This document shows, one piece after another, positions 43,806 to 52,270 of a stretch of DNA of 55,509 nt (positions are counted from its first letter, which is position 1; each line of letters opens with the position of its first letter). The position numbers were made by a program, and so were the translations under genes. Location: NCBI GenBank assembly GCA_017618015.1, contig JAFZVC010000112.1, forward strand, positions 1 to 55,509. The letters are read 5' to 3'. Source of the stretch: Spirochaetaceae bacterium. GTDB taxonomy: Bacteria; Spirochaetota; Spirochaetia; Treponematales; Treponemataceae. A model generated the notes under the pieces. It worked only from the letters and a program-made list of their open reading frames with translations, did no database searches and had not been told where the DNA came from.

Positions 43806-44171
43806 ATGAAGAAATGGTACGATGAAGAATACGAATTCACTGTCGATGTTGTCGGGTTTTTGCGCGGTGACCACACCGAACGTTATTGCCGTAACGGAGA
43901 GGAAATAGGCGACAAATACACCTGTACGTACGGCTGTCCTGTGAACAAAGACGGATACGGAATCTGCTCTAAAACAATGATGATGCTTTATCCGTTGATG
44001 GAAGCTGTTAGAAGCGGCGGCGACCTTGAGAACGTCGGCGGTGACAGTAAGTACACAAAAACTGTTGTCTGTCCTGACGGCTGCGTGATTTTTAGGCTTA
44101 CTGCAAAACCTTTGGGAAACGAAAATTTCCACAAAGGCAAATTCTGGGGCGATCCAGCCGAGTCAAAATAA
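43806..44171 (+). CDS. TIGR04076 family Cys-rich protein
   Basis: 121 residues. The pattern matches the TIGR04076 group: VDVVGFLRGDHTERYC, CPVNKDGYGICSKTMMMLYP, LMEAVRSGGDLENVGGD and a late CPDGCVIFRL. Function is unknown; cysteines suggest metal or Fe-S binding. CAGGAG precedes the ATG. Confidence 0.65.
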   Translation: MKKWYDEEYEFTVDVVGFLRGDHTERYCRNGEEIGDKYTCTYGCPVNKDGYGICSKTMMMLYPLMEAVRSGGDLENVGGDSKYTKTVVCPDGCVIFRLTAKPLGNENFHKGKFWGDPAESK

Positions 44172-44206
44172 GGGCAGTATTATCACTTTGCGAAACGGCT
44201 GCCGAT

Positions 44207-44929
44207 TTACTGCTTTTCAAAAATCAGGTGATTGAAAAACGAAACTTTTTTGAAGTCGTCAATTGTGCCGACTCTTGTTTCAAGCTCAAGCATTGAGTTG
44301 TACCATTCATCAGTGAATTTGATTTCGTTGTTTGATGAAAGTCCGTAAAAGGCGCGGACTCCGTAGAGCTCTGCAAGTTTCATTTCTGTGCCGAAAAACT
44401 CTGAAAGATACTCGTTTGTGTATACATCCCTGTTTCCGAACATGCTGTCTTCGGGTTTTTCATCCAAAAGGTCAAGCGCTGCCTTCGGGTTGTCTGTTAA
44501 AACTGCACAGCCAAAGACTCTGCCGTAAAGATTATGCTTAATAATTGATAAACGTCCGCCCTGTTTTAAAACCCGCTTCAGCTCAGTAAGAACCGTCTCT
44601 TTATTTTCCACATATTCCAGCACGTTGTGGCAGATAACAACATCGTATGTATTGTCTGCGATACTTTTCAGATATTCGAGCCCCTGTGTTATAAGGTTGT
44701 AGTCGTCGCTTTCAAAGCGAAGCTTGTACATTTCTTTATTTGGCTCTAAGGCTGTTACATCATGGTTTTTGGCATAGTGTTTTGCGGTGATACAAAAGCC
44801 CGCTCCAAAATCAAGGATTTTCAGCCGTTTGCTGTCCGTGAATTTAAGCTGGTTGAAGATTACATCGTAGAATATTTTGCCCCAAGGCTTTTCTACCGTC
44901 GCACGATAGTTTTCAATTGGTGTTGGCAT
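44207..44929 (-). CDS. Class I SAM-dependent methyltransferase
   Basis: 240 residues. SAM-binding motif I LKILDFGAGFCITAKHY, Asp/Glu of motif II in VTALEPN, motif IV YDVVICHNVLEYVENKE and post-motif LKRVLKQGGRLSII. The substrate is unknown. GGAG precedes the ATG by 6 bases. It stands alone between two plus-strand genes. Confidence 0.87.
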   Translation of the reverse strand: MPTPIENYRATVEKPWGKIFYDVIFNQLKFTDSKRLKILDFGAGFCITAKHYAKNHDVTALEPNKEMYKLRFESDDYNLITQGLEYLKSIADNTYDVVICHNVLEYVENKETVLTELKRVLKQGGRLSIIKHNLYGRVFGCAVLTDNPKAALDLLDEKPEDSMFGNRDVYTNEYLSEFFGTEMKLAELYGVRAFYGLSSNNEIKFTDEWYNSMLELETRVGTIDDFKKVSFFNHLIFEKQ

Positions 44930-45058
44930 TTTTTACTCCAGCGAAAAAGTTCTATATTTTGTAATCGGCTCCTTCAAAAGTTTATGTGATGATTTTAGTA
45001 AAGTTTAGATTGTGATTCTTGATATTATTTGCCATAATTGAATTGGAGGCAAGCATAT

Positions 45059-45646
45059 ATGAAAAAGACTGACTTAGAAATTATCTTATTGCCAAAAGAG
45101 CAGTGGAAGGGAACTCGCATTCCGCTCACGACAAGAACAAGCACTTATTATGATTTTGATATTTCGCCTCTTGATAACGATGGCTGTAAGATTGAGCTTG
45201 TGAAAAAGAGTTTTGATAAGGAAGTCGTTCACACTCAGGAAGAAAACGATTTTCCGGACGGATTGTATCAGGATTATTGGGAAAACGCAGAGGCTTACGG
45301 CGTTGTCGGTGATAACGGAGAGTTGCTCGCCTGCATACAATTTAGCCCGGAAGAATGGTCAAACAGAATGATGGTTACAGAGCTTTGGATTACAGAAGAG
45401 CTTCGCGGACAGGGGCTTGGAAAGAGGCTGATGGACAAAGCGAAGGAAGTCTCAGCTGCTCAAGGTCGCCGCGCAATCATTTTGGAAACTCAGTCATGCA
45501 ACACGAACGCTATTGGCTTTTATCTCCATCAGGGATTTGAACTTATCGGGTTTGATACATGTTGCTACACGAACAATGATATAGGCCGTCAGGAAGTCCG
45601 AATAAACCTGGGCTATTTTTTCCACCGGGATGCCACAAGAAAGTAG
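45059..45646 (+). CDS. GNAT acetyltransferase
   Basis: 195 residues. GNAT features: VTELWITEELRGQGLGKRLM (RGQGLG acetyl-CoA loop), ILETQSCNTNAIGFYLHQGF. The ATG at 45059 lies 9 bases after GGAGG; a TTG further upstream would place the ribosome site inside the gene. The 12-base-spaced MBL gene follows. Confidence 0.85.
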   Translation: MKKTDLEIILLPKEQWKGTRIPLTTRTSTYYDFDISPLDNDGCKIELVKKSFDKEVVHTQEENDFPDGLYQDYWENAEAYGVVGDNGELLACIQFSPEEWSNRMMVTELWITEELRGQGLGKRLMDKAKEVSAAQGRRAIILETQSCNTNAIGFYLHQGFELIGFDTCCYTNNDIGRQEVRINLGYFFHRDATRK

Positions 45647-45655
45647 ACAAAAAAG

Positions 45656-46495
45656 ATGCGGATTATAAACCTTGTGGAAAACGAAACAGGTTCTTCTGGG
45701 TGCGAGGCGGCGCACGGGCTTTCGTTTTATGTCGAGACGGAAAAGCATAAATTGCTGTTTGACGCAGGTCCGACGGAAGTTGTTTTTCGCAATGCGCAAA
45801 AGCTGGGCATTAACCTTACGGCTGTTGATACGGTCATTTTGAGCCACGGACATTACGACCATTCGGGCGGCATACTGGCTTTTGCACAGCTTAACCCTGC
45901 AGCGCGGATTTACATGCAGCACAACGCTGGCGGGGAATACTATGCGTTCGACGGAGAAGGGAAGGGCTTCCGCTACATCGGGATAGACAAAAAGATACTG
46001 TCGCTGCCGCAGGTTCAGCTTTTGCGCGGCGACACGAAGCTTGACGATGAACTTCAGCTTTTTACAGTTGATGTTGAGCGCCGTGCCTTTCCGCTTCCGT
46101 CAACGAACGCGCGCCAGAAACGACTTTCTGCCGGTAATTATTTGCAGGATGATTTTTCGCACGAGCAAAACCTTTTGCTTACGACAGCTGGCAAAAAAAT
46201 CTTGTTTTGTGGATGCGCCCACAATGGCATTCTAAATGTGCTCGATGCGCTTGAACGAAAGCTTGGTACAGGCGCGCTCCCCGACGTTGTTTTGGGCGGC
46301 TTCCATCTGATGGGTCGCGCCGAGTTTTCCCAGACGGACACAGCTGAAGTCACAGAAATCGCAAACCGCCTCAAATTCTACAAAGCGCATTTCGCGACCT
46401 GCCACTGTACGGGGCTTCCAGCTTTCAATCAGATGAAAGACATCATGGGCGACCAGCTTAGCTATGTTTATTCTGGCGATGAAGTTGAGGTGTAA
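45656..46495 (+). CDS. MBL-fold hydrolase, dihydropterin-phosphate-synthase-like
   Basis: 279 residues. LLFDAGPTEVVFRNAQKLG, then zinc ligands SHGHYDHSGG, ILFCGCAHNGILN, and late HFATCHCTG. This arrangement is that of the archaeal MptE-like / beta-ribofuranosylaminobenzene-phosphate-related MBL group found widely in anaerobic bacteria; the bacterial substrate is unknown. No strong ribosome site; probably coupled to the GNAT gene 10 bases upstream. Confidence 0.8.
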   Translation: MRIINLVENETGSSGCEAAHGLSFYVETEKHKLLFDAGPTEVVFRNAQKLGINLTAVDTVILSHGHYDHSGGILAFAQLNPAARIYMQHNAGGEYYAFDGEGKGFRYIGIDKKILSLPQVQLLRGDTKLDDELQLFTVDVERRAFPLPSTNARQKRLSAGNYLQDDFSHEQNLLLTTAGKKILFCGCAHNGILNVLDALERKLGTGALPDVVLGGFHLMGRAEFSQTDTAEVTEIANRLKFYKAHFATCHCTGLPAFNQMKDIMGDQLSYVYSGDEVEV

Positions 46496-46500
46496 AAAAA

Positions 46501-48525
46501 TTACGCGAGCTGGCTTTCTTCCTTCTTAAGTTCGCGTTTGTTTTTATACATTTCTTTATCTGCGCGATTAAAAATCTCTGATACCAGAGCATCAGTTTCG
46601 GGAGCGTATTCAGCCATTCCAGAAGCCAGAATCGGACCCGATTTTGATTGCAGATTTTCCCGAACCTGAGCGCGCAATTTCTTTATCAGGTCTTCCCTGT
46701 TCGCAAAATCATCGCCACCCAGGAACACGACAAATTCGTCTCCACCAACTCTGAATACTGGACTATGAATAAATGTATTACACAGAAGTGATGCAGAACT
46801 TTTGATATACTCATCACCTGCAACATGGCCTTTTGTATCATTTATCTTTTTCAGGTTGTTAGTATCGCACACAACAAGCGCAAAAGGCAGATAATCCATT
46901 CCGCTTTCGAGATTCGTCTGAATTGTTTTTTCCAGTTCATTATATGCGGTTTTATTTTTCACGCCTGTAAGATCATCACGTCTTGCAAGTTCTTTCTCGG
47001 TATTAAGTGCTTTAAGATGCTGCTTCTCTTTTTTGACCTCATCATCAATATTTTCGATACCAATTATATAGTGAGTGTCATTTGTCGTCTTCCGTACAGT
47101 CATTCTTACATAGTGCGTTTTTTTGAATGCGACAATCCGGTAATCGATGCTGCAGCTTTTTTGATCCATAAGAGTGCTGATTATATGGTCTTTGTTGACA
47201 AACCCTAGTACAAGATCACGATCACCCTTGTGAACAATATTTGAAATATCAGTTCTGGATTCTGCAAAAAAATCATCACCTGATTTTTGAACATCCAATT
47301 CACCGTAAATATTTCTACATTCGTAACTTATATAACTTGAGTCTTTAGCATCAACGTAATATATAACGTCATAATTGACTGCAAGGATTTCTGCGATCTG
47401 TGTGAATGTGACGTGCTTCTTCTGGTTTTCAAGCCGCATATTCTCAGCTGTGATTTCATCTTCTATATCTTTTTCATACAGAACAAAATGCTTGTCATCA
47501 TTGGCTCGCATCACAGTGAATTGAAAATGCCTTGGCTGATCGTCAATCATCAGTCTGTATTTATAGGAATATGATTTTTTGCCTTCCAGATTCTTTAACA
47601 TCGTCTCTTTGCGGTTAAGATCCTTAGCAAATTCCCTGTCATCAGGATGCACGTATCTATCAATATTCATCCGGGTTTCATCATAAAAATTCCGCCCTGC
47701 TACAGGAACGTTCATCGAATCATATTTCTGGCTTGTCGAGAATTCCATGAATTCTCCCGTCTCTATATTGATGTAATACATCGCTTCGTAATCTTCTGCC
47801 AGACTTGACGCAATGTGATTATAGATTACTTTTTCTTTCATCTCTCGGGCTTCAACAAAGGCGTGAATCACACAGATGCCGATAATAAGTCCCATGGCGT
47901 AGGAAGGATATTTTGGATTGAGTATCTGCAATATCAGAAACAGATCCATAACGAAACAGGTGAAACCTACAGCTCTATATCTTACTTTTGCGGTGCCGGA
48001 CGATTTCCGCGCCAGATAAAACATATAACCCGTAGTCACCATATAAAGGGCAATCTGCAGAATAAACGCTATATGCCTGCCAGGTTCCGTTACGTATTCA
48101 TGTTCCGCATTAAACGAAAAAATGAAGGGGTGAAAACGGTTGATCATCAGATATATAAGTCCGAGCGTGAACATAGTCCATACGACACCAAGCAGGAATT
48201 TGGTTCGGGGCCCTTTTTTGTCCAAATAAGCGACGATATAACGCATCCATGTCAGCATCGTCATGAACATAAGCAGGAAATACAATAGACAATCAATATA
48301 TAATGCAGGGAAAAGAGCTTCTATGTCGTGAAATTCGTACAGTATTCCCCAGCCTATGTCAGCGATAAAGTAGCAGTTCGCAACGTTGAGGAAATGACGG
48401 TAGCGGATAATAGACTGCTGTTGAGTCTTCGGCTCGCTGGAGCGGACCCTTATATTCTTAAGAGTCTCACGGTTTATTATTAGATTGAGTATTAATGCCA
48501 GCAGACTTATGAATGAGTAAGACAT
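46501..48525 (-). CDS. Large membrane GGDEF diguanylate cyclase with two PAS-like regions
   Basis: 674 residues. About six to seven membrane helices in the first ~220 residues, two PAS-like regions (YYINIETGEFMEFSTSQKY and YYVDAKDSSYISYECRNIY), then GGDEF (DDLTGVKNKTAY, CDTNNLKKINDTKGHVAGD, FRVGGDEF). IHSP stands at the RxxD site, so feedback inhibition is probably missing. It is a longer paralogue of the protein at 4606. Only five bases separate its end from the convergent MBL gene. Confidence 0.87.
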   Translation of the reverse strand: MSYSFISLLALILNLIINRETLKNIRVRSSEPKTQQQSIIRYRHFLNVANCYFIADIGWGILYEFHDIEALFPALYIDCLLYFLLMFMTMLTWMRYIVAYLDKKGPRTKFLLGVVWTMFTLGLIYLMINRFHPFIFSFNAEHEYVTEPGRHIAFILQIALYMVTTGYMFYLARKSSGTAKVRYRAVGFTCFVMDLFLILQILNPKYPSYAMGLIIGICVIHAFVEAREMKEKVIYNHIASSLAEDYEAMYYINIETGEFMEFSTSQKYDSMNVPVAGRNFYDETRMNIDRYVHPDDREFAKDLNRKETMLKNLEGKKSYSYKYRLMIDDQPRHFQFTVMRANDDKHFVLYEKDIEDEITAENMRLENQKKHVTFTQIAEILAVNYDVIYYVDAKDSSYISYECRNIYGELDVQKSGDDFFAESRTDISNIVHKGDRDLVLGFVNKDHIISTLMDQKSCSIDYRIVAFKKTHYVRMTVRKTTNDTHYIIGIENIDDEVKKEKQHLKALNTEKELARRDDLTGVKNKTAYNELEKTIQTNLESGMDYLPFALVVCDTNNLKKINDTKGHVAGDEYIKSSASLLCNTFIHSPVFRVGGDEFVVFLGGDDFANREDLIKKLRAQVRENLQSKSGPILASGMAEYAPETDALVSEIFNRADKEMYKNKRELKKEESQLA

Positions 48526-48692
48526 TTGTTAACAGAGTTCTCCCGAGCTATCCATCATTATATAATACTTTGCAGGAAAAAGTCACTGATTTTTGATGGG
48601 GGAGTACCGCTCTTTGTCGTGGTGAAGCTCGCCGTGCTTTCCGAATTTCGCGAAATGATTCATCTTAAGTTCGTGCGGAATTCGTATTTTTC

Positions 48693-48749
48693 ATATTGAC
48701 AATCATCTATGTATCATGTATTGTATAACACATAGATGCTTGTCAATAT
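48693..48749 (+). promoter_or_regulatory. ArsR promoter inside a 20-bp inverted repeat
   Basis: 48693-48712 and 48730-48749 are inverted copies (ATATTGACA..CATCTATGT) with 19 of 20 matches. TTGACA (48696-48701), 17 bases and TATTGT (48719-48724) form the promoter within it. Probable site of the ArsR protein encoded just downstream. Confidence 0.75.
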
Positions 48750-48759
48750 GAGGTGATGT

Positions 48760-49077
48760 ATGAATGAATCAGAAATAGCTGTTATTTGCAAAGCTTTGGG
48801 CGATGAAAACCGCGTCCAGATTATTAAAATGCTGGCAGACGGCGAATTGTGCGCATGTAGAATCCTTGAGGCGTTTAATATTACCCAGCCGACGCTTTCT
48901 CATCATATGAAAACACTCACAGACTGCAATCTTGTTAAATCTCGCAAAGCAGGGAAGTGGACTTACTATTCAATAAACTGCGAAACAATCTCGGCTTTTA
49001 AGGATGCAGTCTCGCAGTTTACGTGTAAAACTACGGCAGGCGAAATATCAGCCGGAAAATGCTGCTGTAAATGTTAG
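48760..49077 (+). CDS. ArsR-family metal- or redox-sensing repressor
   Basis: 105 residues. Winged helix with ELCACRILEAFNITQPTLSH (the ELCxC metal site of ArsR/SmtB proteins and the recognition helix) and a C-terminal CCCKC tail that may also bind metal. GAGGTGAT precedes the ATG. Two genes share the unit; the second (49095) is a Cys-rich C_GCAxxG_C_C protein. Confidence 0.87.
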   Translation: MNESEIAVICKALGDENRVQIIKMLADGELCACRILEAFNITQPTLSHHMKTLTDCNLVKSRKAGKWTYYSINCETISAFKDAVSQFTCKTTAGEISAGKCCCKC

Positions 49078-49094
49078 CGATTATGGGGAATGAA

Positions 49095-49541
49095 ATGGAT
49101 CACAAACAAAAAGCATTGGATTATTTTTCGCAGAAATTGCATTGTTCACAGTCTGTTCTTGGTGCCTATGCTGAAGAGTGCGGAATTACAGAAGAGCAGG
49201 CTATGAAGCTAGGCAGCTGTTTTGGCGGAGGTATGCGCAAGGGCGAGGTATGCGGAGCTGTTTCAGGTGCCCTGATGGTATTGGGATTATTGTATGGTCA
49301 GAAAAAAGCTGGCGACACGGATGGCCGCCAGAACTCGAATAAAGTGAATGATTTAATGATGGACCGTTTCAAAGAAAAATGCGGTTCTTATATCTGTAAC
49401 GATTTGTTGGGCTGCGATATTACTACGGAAGAAGGTCATCAATATTGCGTAGATAATAAACTATTCACAGAGTTCTGCCCCAAAATGGTAGCCGCCGCCG
49501 TTGATGTGATCGAAGAGATTATCTCGGAACAGAAAGAATAG
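49095..49541 (+). CDS. C_GCAxxG_C_C family protein
   Basis: 148 residues. The family signature appears as LGSCFGGGMRKGEVCGAVSGALMVLG (cut here: CFGGGMRKGEVCGAVSG), with later conserved Cys in CNDLLGCD, YCVDNK and FCPKM. Probably a membrane-associated redox or metal protein; no reaction is known. The ATG at 49095 follows GGGGA; earlier Met codons overlap the arsR end. Likely controlled by the ArsR operator. Confidence 0.83.
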   Translation: MDHKQKALDYFSQKLHCSQSVLGAYAEECGITEEQAMKLGSCFGGGMRKGEVCGAVSGALMVLGLLYGQKKAGDTDGRQNSNKVNDLMMDRFKEKCGSYICNDLLGCDITTEEGHQYCVDNKLFTEFCPKMVAAAVDVIEEIISEQKE

Positions 49542-49550
49542 AAGAAATAG

Positions 49551-49658
49551 GGCGTTCCCGCCTGCTTCGCAGGCGGTCGGGCTTTTCGCACTTCGCCGTC
49601 TACCGCGGCTCATCCCTCACTTCGTTCGGGACTAAAGGTGCTCCAATCCCTAACGCAG
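49551..49658 (+). repeat. Dispersed structured repeat, copy B
   Basis: GGCGTTCCCGCCTGCTTCGC-AGGCGGTCGGGCTTTTCGC, continuing to GGTGCTCCAATCCCTAACGC. Compare copy A (minus strand, 19547-19667) and copy C (51357). Hairpins CCGCCTGCTTCGCAGGCGG and TCACTTCGTTCGGGA-type pairing are visible. Confidence 0.6.
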
Positions 49659-49682
49659 TTTTTCCTCTAAAAATATTTATGG

Positions 49683-49727
49683 TTGACAATCTAACAACTG
49701 TTAGATATAATTCTAACGAGTGTTAGA
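49683..49727 (+). promoter_or_regulatory. Consensus promoter carrying two TetR-type operators
   Basis: TTGACA (49683-49688), 17 bases, TATAAT (49706-49711): a perfect sigma-70 promoter. The spacer itself is the palindrome ATCTAACA-AC-TGTTAGAT (49689-49706); a second palindrome TCTAAC-GAGT-GTTAGA (49712-49727) covers the start site. Both share the CTAAC/GTTAG half-sites. Confidence 0.82.
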
Positions 49728-49731
49728 GAAA

Positions 49732-50334
49732 ATGAATCAGACAAAGCAAGCAATTTTAGATGCAGCATTAAACCTGTTTTCACAAAAAGGATTTTCCGCA
49801 GTTTCAATTCGTGATATTTGTGCAGTAGTGCAGATTAAAGAAAGTACAGTTTATTATCACGTAAAGAATAAGGAAGCAATTCTGGATGATCTTCTGGCTG
49901 AATTTCAGGCAAAATCTGAAGCGCTTATAGCAAAAATGTTTTCTGCTTTTCCAAAACTGGCTGGTGGAGTTGAAGCCGGCGAAGAGCTTTTTGCAAAAAT
50001 TTCAAATGAATACGTTGATAATTATCTGGCGGATTCTTTTTGCAATAAAGTAATGCGAATCCTTTGTATTGATCAATTGAACAATCCGAAAGTTCAGAAA
50101 CTTTATTCTTACTGGCTTTTTGAAAAACCATTGGAAATTCAGAAATTCGTTTTTTCAATTTTCCAAAAAGAAGGAATTATCTCTTGTGAAGATCCTGAAT
50201 TTGCTGCAGAAAGCTTTTATTCACCAGTTTTCTTTTGCCTTTCACGCTATCTGCTTACAGGCGAATTAACTTCGGATAAGATCGACTGTTTTAAAAAATC
50301 TGTTTTCCGTCACTTGGGAGAATATTTGAAATGA
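49732..50334 (+). CDS. TetR-family transcriptional regulator
   Basis: 200 residues. Helix-turn-helix VSIRDICAVVQIKESTVYYH at residues ~25-45. The start is the ATG at 49732, giving a 13-base leader without a clear ribosome site; a GTG at 49720 is eight bases after the -10 box and is possible for a leaderless start. Its stop overlaps the start of the next gene (ATGA), so it is co-translated with the deacetylase lipoprotein, its likely target. Confidence 0.87.
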   Translation: MNQTKQAILDAALNLFSQKGFSAVSIRDICAVVQIKESTVYYHVKNKEAILDDLLAEFQAKSEALIAKMFSAFPKLAGGVEAGEELFAKISNEYVDNYLADSFCNKVMRILCIDQLNNPKVQKLYSYWLFEKPLEIQKFVFSIFQKEGIISCEDPEFAAESFYSPVFFCLSRYLLTGELTSDKIDCFKKSVFRHLGEYLK

Positions 50335-51278
50335 AACAATTTTGTTTTTTGGGATTGGTATTTATTATGTTCTTTAGTTTTAACAGTTGTAGCAGTGTTC
50401 CTCAAAAGGAAGTTTCTGCTGATTATCGTTCTTTAATTATAAATGCAGACGATTTATGTCTGGATAGAAGAACGAATGATGCTATTTTGAAATGTTATAT
50501 TGAAGGAATTGTAACTTCCACTTCAGCTTTGGTAAATTTTCCAGATTCCATTGAATTGCTGAAGGAAGTCTATGAGCAATATCCGGAGTTTCCAATTGGA
50601 ATCCATTTGAATATGACTTTCGGAAAACCAGTTTTACCGCCGGAAGAAGTTCCTACAATGGTTAATGAAAATGGTGAGTTCTGGAATGAAGATCAGATTT
50701 TGACTCATATTGCTGATATTGATTACGAAGAAGTAAAAAAAGAAATCCGTGCACAGGTTGAGCTTTTTTTGAGTTCCGGAGTTCCATTGGATCACTTAGA
50801 TTATCATCATCATTTACTTGCTCTTTATACGCCTTTTCACCAGATTGTTCGTGAAATTGCAGTTGAACAAAATGTTCCGATTCGAAATCCTGTTCCTGTA
50901 AGCACTTATAAAATAATCAAAGTTTCTTCAGGTGGCGGAGATTCTGTGGCAATTTCAAAACTGATTATTTATGGAATGCTGCATCCATTTAAAGCTATTC
51001 CGATGATGAAAAAAGTTGGAGTTGAGGCTTTTATTGAACAGGAACGGATAACAAATGAGTGTGGAATAAAAACTCCGGACTGGTTTATTGATGTTTTCTA
51101 TGAAAATTCAGATATAGAAACTTTCCTTTCAATAATCGATCAGCTTCCAAACGGAGTTTCAGAAATTATGTGCCATCCGGGTTCATCAGAAAGTGAAGTT
51201 CAGATTCTTACAGATCCTGAAGTAAAAGCAATACTTGCAGAAAAAGGAATTGTATTAACTAATTTTTCGAAATTTTAG
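50331..51278 (+). CDS. ChbG/YdjC-like carbohydrate deacetylase lipoprotein
   Basis: 315 residues. A signal peptide with lipobox FNSC (Cys20) is followed by a YdjC fold: LIINADDLCLD (metal-binding Asp pair), PIGIHLNMTFGKPV, DHLDYHHHL (metal His) and EIMCHPGSS. The family deacetylates N-acetylglucosamine oligomers, normally in the cytoplasm; the lipid anchor here puts the enzyme in the envelope, on cell-wall or chitin-like sugars. Confidence 0.85.
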   Translation: MKQFCFLGLVFIMFFSFNSCSSVPQKEVSADYRSLIINADDLCLDRRTNDAILKCYIEGIVTSTSALVNFPDSIELLKEVYEQYPEFPIGIHLNMTFGKPVLPPEEVPTMVNENGEFWNEDQILTHIADIDYEEVKKEIRAQVELFLSSGVPLDHLDYHHHLLALYTPFHQIVREIAVEQNVPIRNPVPVSTYKIIKVSSGGGDSVAISKLIIYGMLHPFKAIPMMKKVGVEAFIEQERITNECGIKTPDWFIDVFYENSDIETFLSIIDQLPNGVSEIMCHPGSSESEVQILTDPEVKAILAEKGIVLTNFSKF

Positions 51279-51356
51279 AACTAGTGATTTCAGCTGGCGA
51301 TGAGGAGCCTTTTAGCATTCACAAACACTTCAGCAGAGATACTTGTAAAAGGAATT

Positions 51357-51403
51357 GAGTTCCCACCGCTTCGCGGGCGGTCGGGCTTTTCGCCCTTCCG
51401 CCT
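51357..51403 (+). repeat. Dispersed structured repeat, copy C (core)
   Basis: GAGTTCCCACCGCTTCGC, then GGGCGGTCGGGCTTTTCGCC. Shares the core of copies A and B without the distal part. Confidence 0.55.
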
Positions 51404-51405
51404 TC

Positions 51406-51434
51406 TTGTAACCACATCATCATCTCTCTATAAT
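51406..51434 (+). promoter_or_regulatory. tcdA promoter, leaderless layout
   Basis: TTGTAA (51406-51411), 17 bases, TATAAT (51429-51434), then 7 bases to the ATG at 51442. Transcription should begin at or next to the start codon; no ribosome site is present. Confidence 0.65.
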
Positions 51435-51441
51435 ATTCTTT

Positions 51442-52227
51442 ATGAATACATATCAGTTTGCGAGAACTAGGCTTACATTCGGAAAAGACAATATGGAAAA
51501 GCTCTACAATGCCCGTGTTATTGTTTTTGGCATCGGTGGGGTAGGTAGCTATGTCGTTGAGGCTCTGGTTCGTTCTGGAATCGGCGCGATTGATATTGTT
51601 GATGATGATAAAATCTGTCTTACAAATCTGAACCGACAGCTTTATGCGCTACGTTCGACAATCGGCAAGGATAAGGTTGATGTTGCCGAAGAGCGCATTC
51701 ATGATATTAATCCGGACTGTAAGGTTACAAAATGGAAGACATTCTACATGCCCGAAACAGCCGACCAGTTTGATTTTTCGCAGTACGATTATATCGTCGA
51801 TTGTATTGATACGGTCAAAGGCAAGCTTGAAATTATAATTCGCGCCAAGGCTCTTAAAAAGCCTGTTATCAGCTGCATGGGGGCTGGAAACAAAGTTGAC
51901 CCGACTAAGCTCAAGGTTGCGGATATTTCACGCACTTCTGTTTGTCCGCTCGCCCGCGTTATGAGAAACGAACTGAAGAAGCGAAAAATCAGACGGCTGA
52001 AGGTTGTGTTCTCTACTGAAAACGCGATTCCGCCACATGATGAAGATCTTGATGTAAGCTGTAAGGTGAACTGTATTTGTCCGCCGGGAACGAAGCGCAC
52101 CTGTACTGTCAGAAATCAGGTTCCAGGAAGTAACGCTTTTGTTCCTTCTGCGGCAGGAATGATTATTGCAGCAGAAGTTGTAAAAGATTTAACTCAGTTC
52201 CATGTTACGGATTTGTTTAAGGAATAA
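51442..52227 (+). CDS. tcdA: tRNA threonylcarbamoyladenosine dehydratase
   Basis: 261 residues, an E1-like ThiF/TcdA fold: nucleotide-binding VFGIGGVGSYVVEALVRSG, DDKICLTNLNRQL, DCIDTVKGK, and late SCKVNCICPPG cysteines. It uses ATP to cyclise t6A at tRNA position 37 into ct6A. The start codon lies 7 bases after TATAAT with no ribosome site. Confidence 0.9.
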   Translation: MNTYQFARTRLTFGKDNMEKLYNARVIVFGIGGVGSYVVEALVRSGIGAIDIVDDDKICLTNLNRQLYALRSTIGKDKVDVAEERIHDINPDCKVTKWKTFYMPETADQFDFSQYDYIVDCIDTVKGKLEIIIRAKALKKPVISCMGAGNKVDPTKLKVADISRTSVCPLARVMRNELKKRKIRRLKVVFSTENAIPPHDEDLDVSCKVNCICPPGTKRTCTVRNQVPGSNAFVPSAAGMIIAAEVVKDLTQFHVTDLFKE

Positions 52228-52270
52228 GATCCTTATATGATGACATCAGTTTTCAATTACAGGTGATTGA

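Noticed and set aside
49689..49727. attC-like ATCTAAC/GTTAGAT core sites
   Set aside because: Only four bases separate them and they sit exactly in the promoter of a TetR gene; an operator explains them better.
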